Below are positions 37,305 through 45,879 of a stretch of DNA of 64,000 bases, piece after piece. Position 1 is the first letter of the stretch. Each line of letters opens with the position of its first letter. The translations under genes and the position numbers were made by a program. This DNA comes from Methylorubrum extorquens (GTDB lineage Bacteria > Pseudomonadota > Alphaproteobacteria > Rhizobiales > Beijerinckiaceae), in contig NZ_JALJXF010000001.1 in the NCBI RefSeq assembly GCF_024169925.1, positions 2,300,001 through 2,364,000 on the forward strand, given 5' to 3'. The notes under the pieces were generated by a model, which saw nothing but the letters and a program-made list of their open reading frames with translations, did no database searches and was not told the DNA's origin.

Positions 37305-38309
37305 CTACAGCCACTTCTTCCAGCGGAAGAACACGTAAGGCAGCACGGCGGCCACCACCATCATGCCGACGGCGGCGGGGTAGCCGAAATGCCAGTCGAG
37401 TTCCGGCATGGTCTTGAAGTTCATGCCGTAGATCGAGGCGATCAGGGTGGGGGGCATGAACACCACCGCCATGACCGAGAACAGCTTGATGATGTTGTTC
37501 TGCTCCAGGTTCACGAGGCCGAGCGTCGCGTCGAGCAGGAACTGGATCTTGGCCGAGATGAAGGTCGCGTGCTCTTCCAGCGATTGCAGGTCGCGCAGGG
37601 TGGAGCGCACGTCCTCGCGCAGCTCGCGGGGCGCTTTCGCCGTGCGGTAGGTCGCCGAGAGCGAGAGCAGGATGCGCTCCATCGAGACGAGGCTCTCGCG
37701 CTGCTTCGAGATCAGGTCGCCGTAGCGCCCGAGCGAGCGCAGCGTGTCCTGCAGCGCGTTGTTGCGCGAGGACGGGTCGCCCTTGTCCTCGAAGATCTTT
37801 CGCGACAGGCGGTCGATGCGCTCGCCCTGGAGCTGGAGCACGTCCGCCGCGCGGTCGATCACCGCCTCGATCAGCCCGGCCAGGATCGACTCGCCCGAGA
37901 CCGAGCGCGACGGCCCGTTGCCGGTCGCCCGGCCGGCGCGCTGGGTGTACATCCGGAACGCCTGCGGCTCCTCGTAGCGCACGGTGATGAGCCGGTTGTC
38001 GCGCAGGATGAAGGTGATGCCGGCCAGGCCCGGCTCCTCGGAATCGCTGACGCGGGAGAGCACGCGCCCCGTCATGTAGCGGGCGCCGGCCTCGACGTAG
38101 AGCAGCTCGGAAGGCTCGATGTCCTTCATCTCCTCGCGGCTCGGCACGGTGATGCCGAGGAAGGATTCGACCTTCACCTCCTCCTCCCGCGTCGGGCGCA
38201 CGAGGTCGAGCCAGACCGTGTCCTCGGAGATCGGCTCCTGCAGTTCGAGGTAGCGGCGCTCCAGCACCGTCTGGGAGCCGCCCGCGACGGGCTTGTGGGT
38301 GAAGATCAA
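37305..38309 (-). CDS. corA: Magnesium/cobalt transporter CorA
   Basis: Pentameric Mg2+ channel. The protein has 334 residues: a large cytosolic N-terminal alpha/beta and long-helix domain, then two C-terminal helices (about 278-300 and 308-330) with the defining YGMNFKTMPELDW loop (about 297-309) between them and a basic RWKKW end. The start is probably TTG 38309, since no ATG or GTG fits and upstream sequence in this frame runs into the SDR gene. It lies 25 bases after an SDR gene, apparently the last gene of a four-gene operon. Confidence 0.93.
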   Translation of the reverse strand: MIFTHKPVAGGSQTVLERRYLELQEPISEDTVWLDLVRPTREEEVKVESFLGITVPSREEMKDIEPSELLYVEAGARYMTGRVLSRVSDSEEPGLAGITFILRDNRLITVRYEEPQAFRMYTQRAGRATGNGPSRSVSGESILAGLIEAVIDRAADVLQLQGERIDRLSRKIFEDKGDPSSRNNALQDTLRSLGRYGDLISKQRESLVSMERILLSLSATYRTAKAPRELREDVRSTLRDLQSLEEHATFISAKIQFLLDATLGLVNLEQNNIIKLFSVMAVVFMPPTLIASIYGMNFKTMPELDWHFGYPAAVGMMVVAAVLPYVFFRWKKWL

Positions 38310-38334
38310 CGGATGTGACCTGTGGGATGAGGCT

Positions 38335-39189
38335 TCAGTCGAGGGCCCCGGGCGGGGCGACGCTTGTGTCCGGCACGAAGAAGTCGGGCGCAAGCGGGAC
38401 GCCTGCTGTGACGCGGTATTTTGAAAAGTCCGTGACGCCTTCCTCGGCGAGAACCGTGTCGTCGATGAGGAAGTGCCCGGTAAAACCCTTGGCCTCCCGC
38501 AGGAACACCGCGTGCGCGGCATCCGCCACGATCTCGGGCCGGCGGCTCGCCTGCATCAGCGCGTCGCCGCCGAGCAGGTTCTGCACGGCCGCCGTGGCGA
38601 TGGTGGTGCGCGGCCACAGGGCGTTGACGGCGATGCCCCGGCCCCGGAGTTCCCCGGCGAGCCCCAGCACGCAGAGCGACATGCCGAACTTGGCCATCGA
38701 GTAGGCCAGATGCGGCGCGAACCACCGCTCCGCCATGTCGAGCGGCGGCGACAGCATCAGGATGTGCGGGTTCTCCGCCCGCTCCAGATGGGGAATCGCG
38801 TACTTGCTGACCATGTAGGTGCCGCGCGTGTTGATCTGATGCATCAGGTCGAAGCGCTTCATCTCGGTCTTCGGCGTGTTCGACAGCGAGATCGCGCTCG
38901 CGTTGTTGACCACGATGTCGATCCCGCCGAATTTCTGCGCGGTCTGGTCGAGGGCGTCCTTCACCGCCGCCTCGTCGCGCACATCCACCGTCAGCGGCAG
39001 CGCCCGCCCCCCGGCCCGCTCGATGGCTTCGGCCGCCGTGAAGATCGTGCCCTCCAGCTTCGGATGCGCCTGCGCGGTCTTGGCGGCGATCGCCACGTTG
39101 GCGCCGTCGCGGGCGGCGCGCAGGCCGATGGCAAGCCCGATGCCCCGCGAGGCGCCGGTGATGAACAGCGTCTTTCCGGCCAGGCTCAT
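38335..39189 (-). CDS. SDR family oxidoreductase (HSDL2-like)
   Basis: A 284-residue NAD(P)-dependent short-chain dehydrogenase. LFITGASRGIGLAIGLRAAR (about 8-27) is the cofactor site; IDIVVNNASAISL (about 94-106) the NNAG motif variant; ILMLSPPLDMAERWFAPHLA has the serine region (here SPP) and YSMAKFGMSL the Tyr-x3-Lys. The sequence matches the hydroxysteroid-dehydrogenase-like 2 subgroup linked to fatty-acid metabolism. Its start overlaps the stop of the preceding SDR gene by four bases (ATGA). Confidence 0.88.
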   Translation of the reverse strand: MSLAGKTLFITGASRGIGLAIGLRAARDGANVAIAAKTAQAHPKLEGTIFTAAEAIERAGGRALPLTVDVRDEAAVKDALDQTAQKFGGIDIVVNNASAISLSNTPKTEMKRFDLMHQINTRGTYMVSKYAIPHLERAENPHILMLSPPLDMAERWFAPHLAYSMAKFGMSLCVLGLAGELRGRGIAVNALWPRTTIATAAVQNLLGGDALMQASRRPEIVADAAHAVFLREAKGFTGHFLIDDTVLAEEGVTDFSKYRVTAGVPLAPDFFVPDTSVAPPGALD

Positions 39190-40040
39190 GCGTCGTCCTC
39201 TGCGATCCGGAAGCGCTCCGGCTGGCGGCCGTCGGCATCGGTGAAGCCGTAGGCGCGGGCGAGATCCCCGACATGGACCGTCCGCCCCGCCCGGTCCAGC
39301 ACCGACGGGTCGGCGGCGAGCGCCGCGAGCGCCCGGCCGGCATAGAGCGGGCTCTCGGTGGCGAGCGCCTCCTGCCCCAGATCGCGCACCCGCTCGGTGG
39401 CGACGAAGCCCGGCGAGAGGCCGAGCGCGCAGACGCCGTGGGGGCGCAGCTCGGCGGCGCAGGCGAAGGCGAGCCGGTTCGTCGCCGCCTTGGCCATGTC
39501 GTAGTAGATGTCGCCGAGATAGGTCTCGGTGCCGAACGAGACGAAGGCGATCAGCCCGGCACGCGCCGCGACCATGGCCGGCGCCACGGCGCGGGCCAGC
39601 AGCAGCCCCGGATACGGCCCCGTCCCCAGAAAGTGCGAGAACGGCTCGGCCGAGCGGCGCCAGAACGGCGTGCCCCAGGCGGCGCCGTCGGGGTAGCGCG
39701 CGCCGTCATAGCCCTCGTTGCCGCCCCAGACGCTTGCGGCCGCGACATCGATCCGCCCGAACCGGCGCAAGCACCAGTGCACGAGTTCGTCCACCGCCCG
39801 CTCGCTCGTGTGGTCGCACAGGTAATGGTGCCCCTCCCCGCCCGCCGCATCGACTTCGCGGGCGGTGTCCTGGATCGCTTCCGGGCGGGTCTCGGTGCGC
39901 CGCCCGGTCTCGGAGGAGCGCGCGGTGACGATCACCGTGGCACCCGCCTCCCCCAACCCGCGGGCGAGCCCGCGCCCGACCCCGCGCGAGGCCCCGGCCA
40001 CGAGGCAGACCTTTCCCCGCAGATCCGGCGGCACGCTCAC
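39186..40040 (-). CDS. SDR family oxidoreductase (DHRS1-like)
   Basis: A 284-residue short-chain dehydrogenase with KVCLVAGASRGVGRGLARGL (about 10-29) for cofactor binding and an Arg-rich loop TARSSETGRRTETRPEAI, as in DHRS1-type proteins. The catalytic region GLIAFVSFGTETYLGDIYYD followed by MAKAATNRLAFAC carries Ser, Tyr and Lys. The GTG start at 40040 overlaps the stop of the enoyl-CoA hydratase gene (GTGA), and its own stop overlaps the next SDR, so ech-SDR-SDR form a tightly coupled operon. Confidence 0.88.
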   Translation of the reverse strand: MSVPPDLRGKVCLVAGASRGVGRGLARGLGEAGATVIVTARSSETGRRTETRPEAIQDTAREVDAAGGEGHHYLCDHTSERAVDELVHWCLRRFGRIDVAAASVWGGNEGYDGARYPDGAAWGTPFWRRSAEPFSHFLGTGPYPGLLLARAVAPAMVAARAGLIAFVSFGTETYLGDIYYDMAKAATNRLAFACAAELRPHGVCALGLSPGFVATERVRDLGQEALATESPLYAGRALAALAADPSVLDRAGRTVHVGDLARAYGFTDADGRQPERFRIAEDDA

Positions 40041-40801
40041 GCCTTGCCGGAGAGGAAGCGGGCGAGCCTCCCTTGCGTCTCCGGATCGCGCAGGCCCGCC
40101 TCGAACGCCTCCGCCTCGGCCTCGATCGCCGCCTCGACCTGCCCCTGATCGCCGCGCATCAGCGCGCGGGTCGCCTGCACCGCCCGGCGCGGCAGGGCGG
40201 CCAGCCGCGCGGCTTGGGCCAGCGCGTGCGCCTCCAGCGCCTCGGAGGGCAGTTCGGCGTTGGCGAGCCCGAGCGCCACGGCGGCCGCGCCGTCGAACGG
40301 CTCGCCGAGCAGCAGCAGCGCCGAGGCGCGGGCGAGCCCGATCCGGCGCGGCAGCAGGTGGCTGGCGGCGGCCTCCGGCACCACGCCGAGTTCCACGAAC
40401 GGCATGCGGAAGCGCGCCTGCGGCCCGACATAGACGAGGTCGCAATGCAGGGTCAGCGTCGTGCCGACGCCGATGGCGAGCCCGTCCACCGCCGCGACCA
40501 GCGGCGTGCGGGTGCGGGCGAGCTGCCGGATGAAGCGCAGGGCCGGCATCTCGGAAAACGAATCGCGCGGCGCCGTGCCGGCGGCGAAGAAATCGGCCAG
40601 ATCGTTGCCGGCGGTGAAGGCGCCGGGCCCCCCGGCAAACACCACCGCCCCGATCTTCTGGGACGCGTCGTCGGCGCCCATGAGCGCCGCGGTGGCGGCG
40701 TCGTACATCGCCCCGGTCAGCGCGTTCTTCTTGGCCGGGCGGTTCCAGCGGATCAGGCGGACGCCGCCGGACACGTCCTCGATGGTGATGGCTTCGCTCA
40801 T
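40037..40801 (-). CDS. Enoyl-CoA hydratase/isomerase family protein
   Basis: A 254-residue crotonase-fold enzyme acting on acyl-CoA thioesters. GAFTAGNDLADF (about 60-71) forms the first oxyanion-hole strand, and PLVAAVDGLAIGVGTTLTLH (about 100-119) the second. MPFVELGVVPEAAASHLLPR (about 134-153) holds the region of the catalytic glutamates. It heads an operon with two SDRs and corA. The set suggests modification of acyl-CoA or related substrates, but no pathway can be fixed. Confidence 0.9.
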   Translation of the reverse strand: MSEAITIEDVSGGVRLIRWNRPAKKNALTGAMYDAATAALMGADDASQKIGAVVFAGGPGAFTAGNDLADFFAAGTAPRDSFSEMPALRFIRQLARTRTPLVAAVDGLAIGVGTTLTLHCDLVYVGPQARFRMPFVELGVVPEAAASHLLPRRIGLARASALLLLGEPFDGAAAVALGLANAELPSEALEAHALAQAARLAALPRRAVQATRALMRGDQGQVEAAIEAEAEAFEAGLRDPETQGRLARFLSGKA

Positions 40802-41165
40802 CCGCCCTCGCCCCCCGCGTCGATCCCGAGAGCCGCCTCCGACCCGATGGCCTCGGGTCGGCCTCTCCCGGTCTTTGTGTCACCGCGCTGTCTCTCGCCG
40901 AACCGGCCGCCGCTTCGTCGAAAGAGCGCTTCTTTGGGGGACGCCGCGTGCCTCACGAAACGCCCGGTCTCCCGCACGGGCCGCTCGGGCGTTTGACCGC
41001 GCGGCGGGCATGTCCCGAAAAGCCTTCGGCCCCCGCCCCACCCTTCTCCCTGCGGCGACGCTTTGTCGAGGGGCCATCGGCGCGGTATTTTTGGGGGGTG
41101 CGAAGCGGGCGGGCCCGGTGTCGCCCCCGCGAAACTGAGGCGGTCCGCGCATCGGATGGCGGGCG
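40802..41165. other. Intergenic region without recognised gene
   Basis: GC-rich spacer between the start of the enoyl-CoA hydratase operon (minus) and the ydcZ-like pseudogene (plus). No hairpin, repeat or credible ORF was identified. Confidence 0.4.
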
Positions 41166-41613
41166 ATGGGGTCCCTCCCCGCGCTCACGATCCGCGCCGG
41201 TCTCGCCGACGCGATCCCGCCGGGACCGAACGCGGCCGCTGTCGAAGTCGCTCGGCCTGCCGGTGACGGCGGCCCTCCTGACCCGGCTGCTCAGCACCGC
41301 CGCCCTGCCCGCGGGCGGCCTCGCCCTGGGCAAACTCGCAATGCCCACCGGCCCGCAACTCGGGCAGGTGCCGGGGTGGGCGTGGCTCGGCGGTTTTTTG
41401 CGTGTTCTGCTGATCCTGGCCCAGCTCGACGCCTCCCCCGCCATCGGCGCGGCGACCTTTTTGTGGATCATCGTGACGGTGGGGGTGCTCACCTCACTCG
41501 TGCTCGACCACTTTGGCTGGATCGGGTTTCGATTGCACCGGGCGAGCGCTTTTTGTATTGCCGGGGCGGTATTGATGGTAATTAGCATTGGATTTGTTGC
41601 AGGGCGTCGATAA
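41166..41613 (+). pseudogene. Frameshifted DMT-type (YdcZ/DUF606-like) membrane protein gene
   Basis: The N-terminal part lies in one frame from ATG 41166 (LPALTIRAGLADAIPPGPNA, typical of DUF606 starts), then the homology continues in another frame from about 41237 (LSKSLGLPVTAALLTRLLST ... GWAWLGGFLRVLLILAQL ... IGAATFLWIIVTVGVL ... LVLDHFGWIGF). A small indel around 41235-41240 explains the switch. Intact relatives are about 140-150 residues with four to five helices. The last 25 codons are abruptly AT-rich (CIAGAVLMVISIGFVAGRR), so the end of the gene appears to belong to the adjacent AT-rich island. Confidence 0.7.
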
Positions 41614-41704
41614 AATGCTGCCGAGTATTTTGATTATTAAATTGAAACCACTAACTTTATGCTGCGGTGGTTGTCGTGCGGTTTAATATTGTTGATAGAT
41701 ACAA

Positions 41705-43822
41705 CTATGTTTCTATCTTGGTTGCGAGCCGAGCATTGGCACTTATGCCGTCGAAGAAAAATTTGACGACGTATTTGTCGAATCGGCTGAAATCTTCAAT
41801 TTCAAGCAAGTTGCCTAACCCTACGGCTCTGAATTTATCTAGAACATCGCGAAATTCGAGCCGACTATCGGAAAGATTTATTATCCCAGACAGATGTATC
41901 TTCCTCGATATCATTCTCGGTAAACCGTACTCTTCGAGGTGGTAAACAGTAGAAGGAAGAAAGGCATGACTTAGTTTTCCAATAAAACCGCCAACATCGA
42001 CGGATGGGCTGACGATTATTTTATGCAATTCATTAACATCACTAAGGAGAGCCGCTAATTTGAAGGTAATTTTCCGCTCAATCTGGAAAAATTTCTCTAT
42101 ATCAATGCCGTGCGTGGATAAATTTGCAAGGATGTGAGGAATGGCGCGGTCCCAGTTATATGACAGTGCCTTTGTTACTAGGACAATATTCGTGTATGTA
42201 GTATCCCAGCCAGACGCTTTGAGTTGGACTACTTGGTACAACATATTATTCCAGTCATCCGGATTATTTGAATTAAGGTAGCCAAAACCGCGCCAATCTT
42301 GGGGATTAGCCTTCATATTTTTTGCTAACTTCAGAAGAAAGTCGGAGTCGCTATCCTGCAGTGTATTACTGTTTTTCAATTTTGAAAAATTGTCAGACCC
42401 AATTATGTTTGACATTTGATTTTTGTATTCGATAACACGTTCGACTTGTTTGTCTGTTAGGCTTGCTCTATCTTGAGTTTCGTCAAGGCTACCCAAAATT
42501 TTATCTGGGAGTGAAATTTCAAGCTGTGTTTCCTCCTCCGCCGGAGGTGCATCTAAAAGGTAGATATGGCCAACAAAATGCTTGAACATACGGCCACCGC
42601 GCCCAATTATGTTCTTGTATGTGAAATCCTTAAGATTGTTCTGGCCAATTTTGCTTTTCCAAACTACAACATTCTGGGCGCATGTATTCACGCCTTCAAT
42701 AATTGATGAGGTCGATACTATAGTATCGAAACCTTTTTCAAGCTCAAAAAGGTGCACCTGAAGTTGACTTAAGCAGCGATGCATTCGCCCATTGTGGACA
42801 CCGATCCCTCGCTCTGCGAGTTCAGCTACCGACCAGTTTTGCTGATAGTTAACGCGCAACCAGTGAGCAAAATGTCTTGTGTGCGGTCTGTCGACCTTGG
42901 TCATATGTTTGATAGCAATGCCGGATATCGTATTTATTTCCGAATATGTGCCTGCATAAATGAGAGTCTTTTGCGCTCTGGGTGAAATTATTCCAATAAG
43001 CGCCTCGCCCTTCTTTAATGAATCGCCCTTTATGGATTTGTATAGTTCGTATTTTTCAAGAAAAACCGTATTGAAATCAAGTAATTCAATAAATTCCATT
43101 CCATTCGTAAAAATATTATCAGCCATTTTCTTTACATTTGGGGCAAGGTAGTATCTTTGTTTGGCAATTCGAGACAGTTTCATAATTGCTTTGATGAGAG
43201 ACGGCGCCCGCTCCTTGTCATGCGTTATGCTTGCCTTGTAAAACTCGTCTATGACGAGGAGATCGATTTTTGATAGCCGATCCGCGTATCCAAATGCTCG
43301 TTCCTGAGGGAATATAAAAATATTACGATTTGATAAAGTGGCATCCGGCGAGGTGATTATGTTATAATCATGCGAAAATTTTTTATAAAGACGACGACGT
43401 GTCTCGTCCATTAATGCAATTGTTGGAACTATGATAACAACAGTTGATGGACGTTTTGCTGCGATAAAAGCATCAATAATGAAGCTTTTGCCAAAACTTG
43501 TAGGTGCACTTACTGCAATGCTGTTCCCATCAAGCAATTTTGATAGAACAGATGATTGCTCACGGTGAAGAGTTGCCAATCTATCTCCAACATCGACAGC
43601 AAATGCTTTGTGGACGAACTTCTGATCCCAGGTTGCTGTCTCAAGTTGTAGATACGGAAAAAGGCCGGTCGATCTGATTAGTTGGTTCAGCACTTGTGGG
43701 TAAGGCTCTTTTTCTTTGACAACGTAGTCCAATAATTTGATGAGCATGCTTCGTGCCGCGAGATCATTTTTTGCATTAATCAAGTCGTTTATTTCAGAGC
43801 AAGTAGCGAAAACGTCCATCAT
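41705..43822 (-). CDS. hamB: Hachiman defence system helicase HamB
   Basis: A 705-residue superfamily 2 helicase. Motif I SAPTSFGKSFIIDAF (about 105-119), motif Ia VIIVPTIALMDETRRR, motif II LLVIDEFYKA (about 188-197, DEFY in place of DEAH), motif V VSTSSIIEGVNT (about 369-380) and motif VI NIIGRGGRMFKHFVGHI (about 404-420) are all present. HamB unwinds and tracks on DNA and releases HamA nuclease upon phage attack. Its ATG overlaps the hamA stop (ATGA). Codon usage is strongly AT-rich against a roughly 70 % GC chromosome, indicating horizontal transfer. Confidence 0.87.
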   Translation of the reverse strand: MMDVFATCSEINDLINAKNDLAARSMLIKLLDYVVKEKEPYPQVLNQLIRSTGLFPYLQLETATWDQKFVHKAFAVDVGDRLATLHREQSSVLSKLLDGNSIAVSAPTSFGKSFIIDAFIAAKRPSTVVIIVPTIALMDETRRRLYKKFSHDYNIITSPDATLSNRNIFIFPQERAFGYADRLSKIDLLVIDEFYKASITHDKERAPSLIKAIMKLSRIAKQRYYLAPNVKKMADNIFTNGMEFIELLDFNTVFLEKYELYKSIKGDSLKKGEALIGIISPRAQKTLIYAGTYSEINTISGIAIKHMTKVDRPHTRHFAHWLRVNYQQNWSVAELAERGIGVHNGRMHRCLSQLQVHLFELEKGFDTIVSTSSIIEGVNTCAQNVVVWKSKIGQNNLKDFTYKNIIGRGGRMFKHFVGHIYLLDAPPAEEETQLEISLPDKILGSLDETQDRASLTDKQVERVIEYKNQMSNIIGSDNFSKLKNSNTLQDSDSDFLLKLAKNMKANPQDWRGFGYLNSNNPDDWNNMLYQVVQLKASGWDTTYTNIVLVTKALSYNWDRAIPHILANLSTHGIDIEKFFQIERKITFKLAALLSDVNELHKIIVSPSVDVGGFIGKLSHAFLPSTVYHLEEYGLPRMISRKIHLSGIINLSDSRLEFRDVLDKFRAVGLGNLLEIEDFSRFDKYVVKFFFDGISANARLATKIET

Positions 43823-44748
43823 GCCGCTCCTTTGTAGAATTCAACGGCATTGAGAAAAGTGTCGACGATGAATTTTTTGTTTGGCACGGGGAATAAAATC
43901 ATGTGAAAATTTATTTTGTCATACAGATATAGAGTGGACGACTTTGTTACTTGTTTCTCAAAGTATGAGCCTGCTCTTTCTATATGCTGGGCGACTATCG
44001 CTTTTTTATAGGATGGAGAAAGATCGGAACAGGCGGCCGTCTCCGTGCATTGATGTATTATTAATATTGGAACATGAATCCTTGGTTTTATCTTATCTAT
44101 TGATACCTGGTTGCTGAGGGCATCTTTGATTTTTCCGCGAAGAACTGGGGGTATGTCTATATAGTCAATGTCGGAGACGTTGGTTATTATAGAATTTTCC
44201 TTTTTTAACTTGTCGGTACCGAGGCTTGTATATACAGACTGCACGACGGCATCCAGGCGGGCATCTGCTATCGATTTGTAGAATTTAGCCTCTCCGAACC
44301 ATAGCGTGAAATCGGTTCGGGTTGCATTGAGGACAATATGTACACTATCTGCGCCTTTTGCGTTATCTTGATTATTTTGTTTATAGAAAATTTTTGGAAC
44401 TACTGGAAGCGCGTTGTAATGATTTTTCATCAGTCCATAAAGGAATACTTCCGCAATTTCGCTGCCTTGCCCAATTTCGTCTTTATCTGTAAGCCGTAGA
44501 TTTCGAGCCGCTGCTACTAGGCTTGTATGGCTTTGATCGTGCAGGGCCGCTCTCTCTCGTTCTGATAAAGCTGTTTGAGCGATGTTGTCCCAAAGATAAT
44601 TTTGGAATCTTTTATATCTCCACTCTCCGTCTTCGAAGTCGTTTGCAAGGCTTAGTATGCGCTTGTTCAAAAGACTCTGAAGCTGAGAGATCGTCGTGAT
44701 TTTTGCTAGTGATTCATCAATAAATGTGTCGAATGCGACGCTGGCCAT
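43819..44748 (-). CDS. hamA: Hachiman defence system nuclease HamA (DUF1837)
   Basis: A 309-residue DUF1837 protein. GQGSEIAEVFLYGLMKNHYN (about 94-112) followed by KGADSVHIVL (about 131-140) and LWFGEAKFYKSI (about 149-160) form the PD-(D/E)xK-type nuclease core, with candidate catalytic Glu97, Asp134, Glu153 and Lys155. In Hachiman, HamA is held inactive by HamB and degrades DNA on activation. Gene order hamA-hamB with a four-base overlap is the standard two-gene layout. Composition is AT-rich like hamB. Confidence 0.87.
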   Translation of the reverse strand: MASVAFDTFIDESLAKITTISQLQSLLNKRILSLANDFEDGEWRYKRFQNYLWDNIAQTALSERERAALHDQSHTSLVAAARNLRLTDKDEIGQGSEIAEVFLYGLMKNHYNALPVVPKIFYKQNNQDNAKGADSVHIVLNATRTDFTLWFGEAKFYKSIADARLDAVVQSVYTSLGTDKLKKENSIITNVSDIDYIDIPPVLRGKIKDALSNQVSIDKIKPRIHVPILIIHQCTETAACSDLSPSYKKAIVAQHIERAGSYFEKQVTKSSTLYLYDKINFHMILFPVPNKKFIVDTFLNAVEFYKGAA

Positions 44749-45520
44749 AGGGATAAAGATCGCTATTTTTGTATCAAATGATATATTGCTGCGCTTTGCG
44801 TGCGGGCGTTTAGCTTACACTGGGCGGCGCGTTCTGCAACGAGTGGTCAGATGGAATCTGCCAGAATCAAAATTTGCAAGCTTATACGATCAAATTGCAG
44901 AGATCGATGCAAAAATCGAGCGTATTTTGACCTTTAATTGTGGTTTTGCGCGAATTGTCGGTAATATAAACGTTTAATTTTTGGTGTATATTGCAGATTT
45001 ATATTCTTAATTTATGTGTTTTATTTAATTTAGTGTCTGGCCTTTTTCAAAATATGTTGCTTTTTATTTTAATATACTGACCTGTCCGCTTTTAGCGAGA
45101 ACATAGAAGGAACGACCTTGACAGATTAGACAAAAAATCCTACAACCCCTGCCACTCGCCTCCCGGACCAACCGGGGGAGCTTTTCCGGTGACCGGCCGG
45201 CGAGGCTCGATGGGAGGTGGGGCGGTTCCCGCGTCGGTGGCCCGGTCGCCATCGCCTCGGGCGCTGTGCGCGACACAACGCCGTCTCGGGATGGGGCCAT
45301 AGGCCGGTCTCGGGTTGGCGCCCAGGAACAACCGGAGCCGGGCCCAATACGAGGTCCGGTGCGGACGAGTCCGCCCATAGCCGTCTGCCGAGGTACCCTC
45401 TCCCCTCGCGGGGAGGCGGGCCGAGGGGTCCACAGCGCCTAGATCCGGGGTCGATGCCGGTGGAGAGACCGTGACGCCAAAACGGAGGGACGGCTTCTCG
45501 TGATAAGGAAGCGGCCCCTC

Positions 45521-45584
45521 CGCGGGACGCCGGGAAACCGGCAAAGTCTCAAACAATCATCCGGAGGTTTCGCGGCGTCCCGCG
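45521..45584. repeat. Long inverted repeat (stem-loop)
   Basis: Left arm CGCGGGACGCCGGGAAACC (45521-45539) and right arm GGTTTCGCGGCGTCCCGCG (45566-45584) pair at 18 of 19 positions around a 26-base loop. Not followed by a U-run, so not a plain terminator. Confidence 0.6.
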
Positions 45585-45734
45585 TCCCCCTCGGGGTTTG
45601 TGACCGATGCGTACCCCGCCGGCCGATCGGCCAGCCGTCCTCCGGGCCTCGAGGCCGCGGGGGGACACGTGTTGTGCGGGTGCGCTTCGACCCGTGAGGG
45701 CGTGGGTGGGCCGACGGTGCCGAGCGCGGCGTCT

Positions 45735-45794
45735 CATGCCCAATCCGTTTGATCCCTTCGGGATGGCGGATTTGGGCTTCGGCGGGATCCCATC
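45735..45794 (+). repeat. Dispersed 60-base repeat, copy A
   Basis: About 88 % identical to the reverse complement of 60841-60900. The shared core includes TGATCCCTTCGGGATGGCGG and ends GCGGGATCCCATC. Internal palindromes (ATCCC-TTC-GGGAT and GGGATCCC) suggest a structured intergenic repeat. Confidence 0.6.
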
Positions 45795-45840
45795 ACGCTC
45801 GCGCGATGGGGTACCCTCCTCAGGCGCCGCGCGGGCTGGC

Positions 45841-45879
45841 TGATCCGGTCCCCGCTTGGATCGAGCGGAAACCGGATCA
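45841..45879 (-). terminator. Hairpin overlapping kpsF stop codon
   Basis: TGATCCGGT ... ACCGGATCA outer arms (nine pairs) with inner CCGCT/AGCGG arms. It begins at the kpsF stop codon and could act as a terminator or mRNA-stabilising structure; there is no U-run. Confidence 0.4.

Larger units (their letters stand above)
44749..45876. other. Island right border and GC-rich non-coding region
   Basis: AT-rich until about 45,110, then abruptly GC-rich, marking the right edge of the Hachiman island. No integrase, tRNA or clear attachment repeat was found. Contains a long inverted repeat (45521-45584) and one copy of a repeat also found at 60.85 kb. An open frame at 44749-44977 (ending FARIVGNINV) has no ribosome binding site or recognised family. 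Confidence 0.5.

Noticed and set aside
44749..44977. Short plus-strand ORF right of hamA
   Set aside because: Begins as antisense to hamA, lacks RBS and a recognisable fold.
45110..45170. Possible attachment site or tRNA 3' end at the island border (CCTACAACCCCTGCCAC)
   Set aside because: No complete tRNA and no matching direct repeat found at the left border.
45140..45556. Minus-strand ORF of 138 codons in the spacer left of kpsF
   Set aside because: Pro/Arg-rich low-complexity product without RBS, overlaps the inverted repeat.
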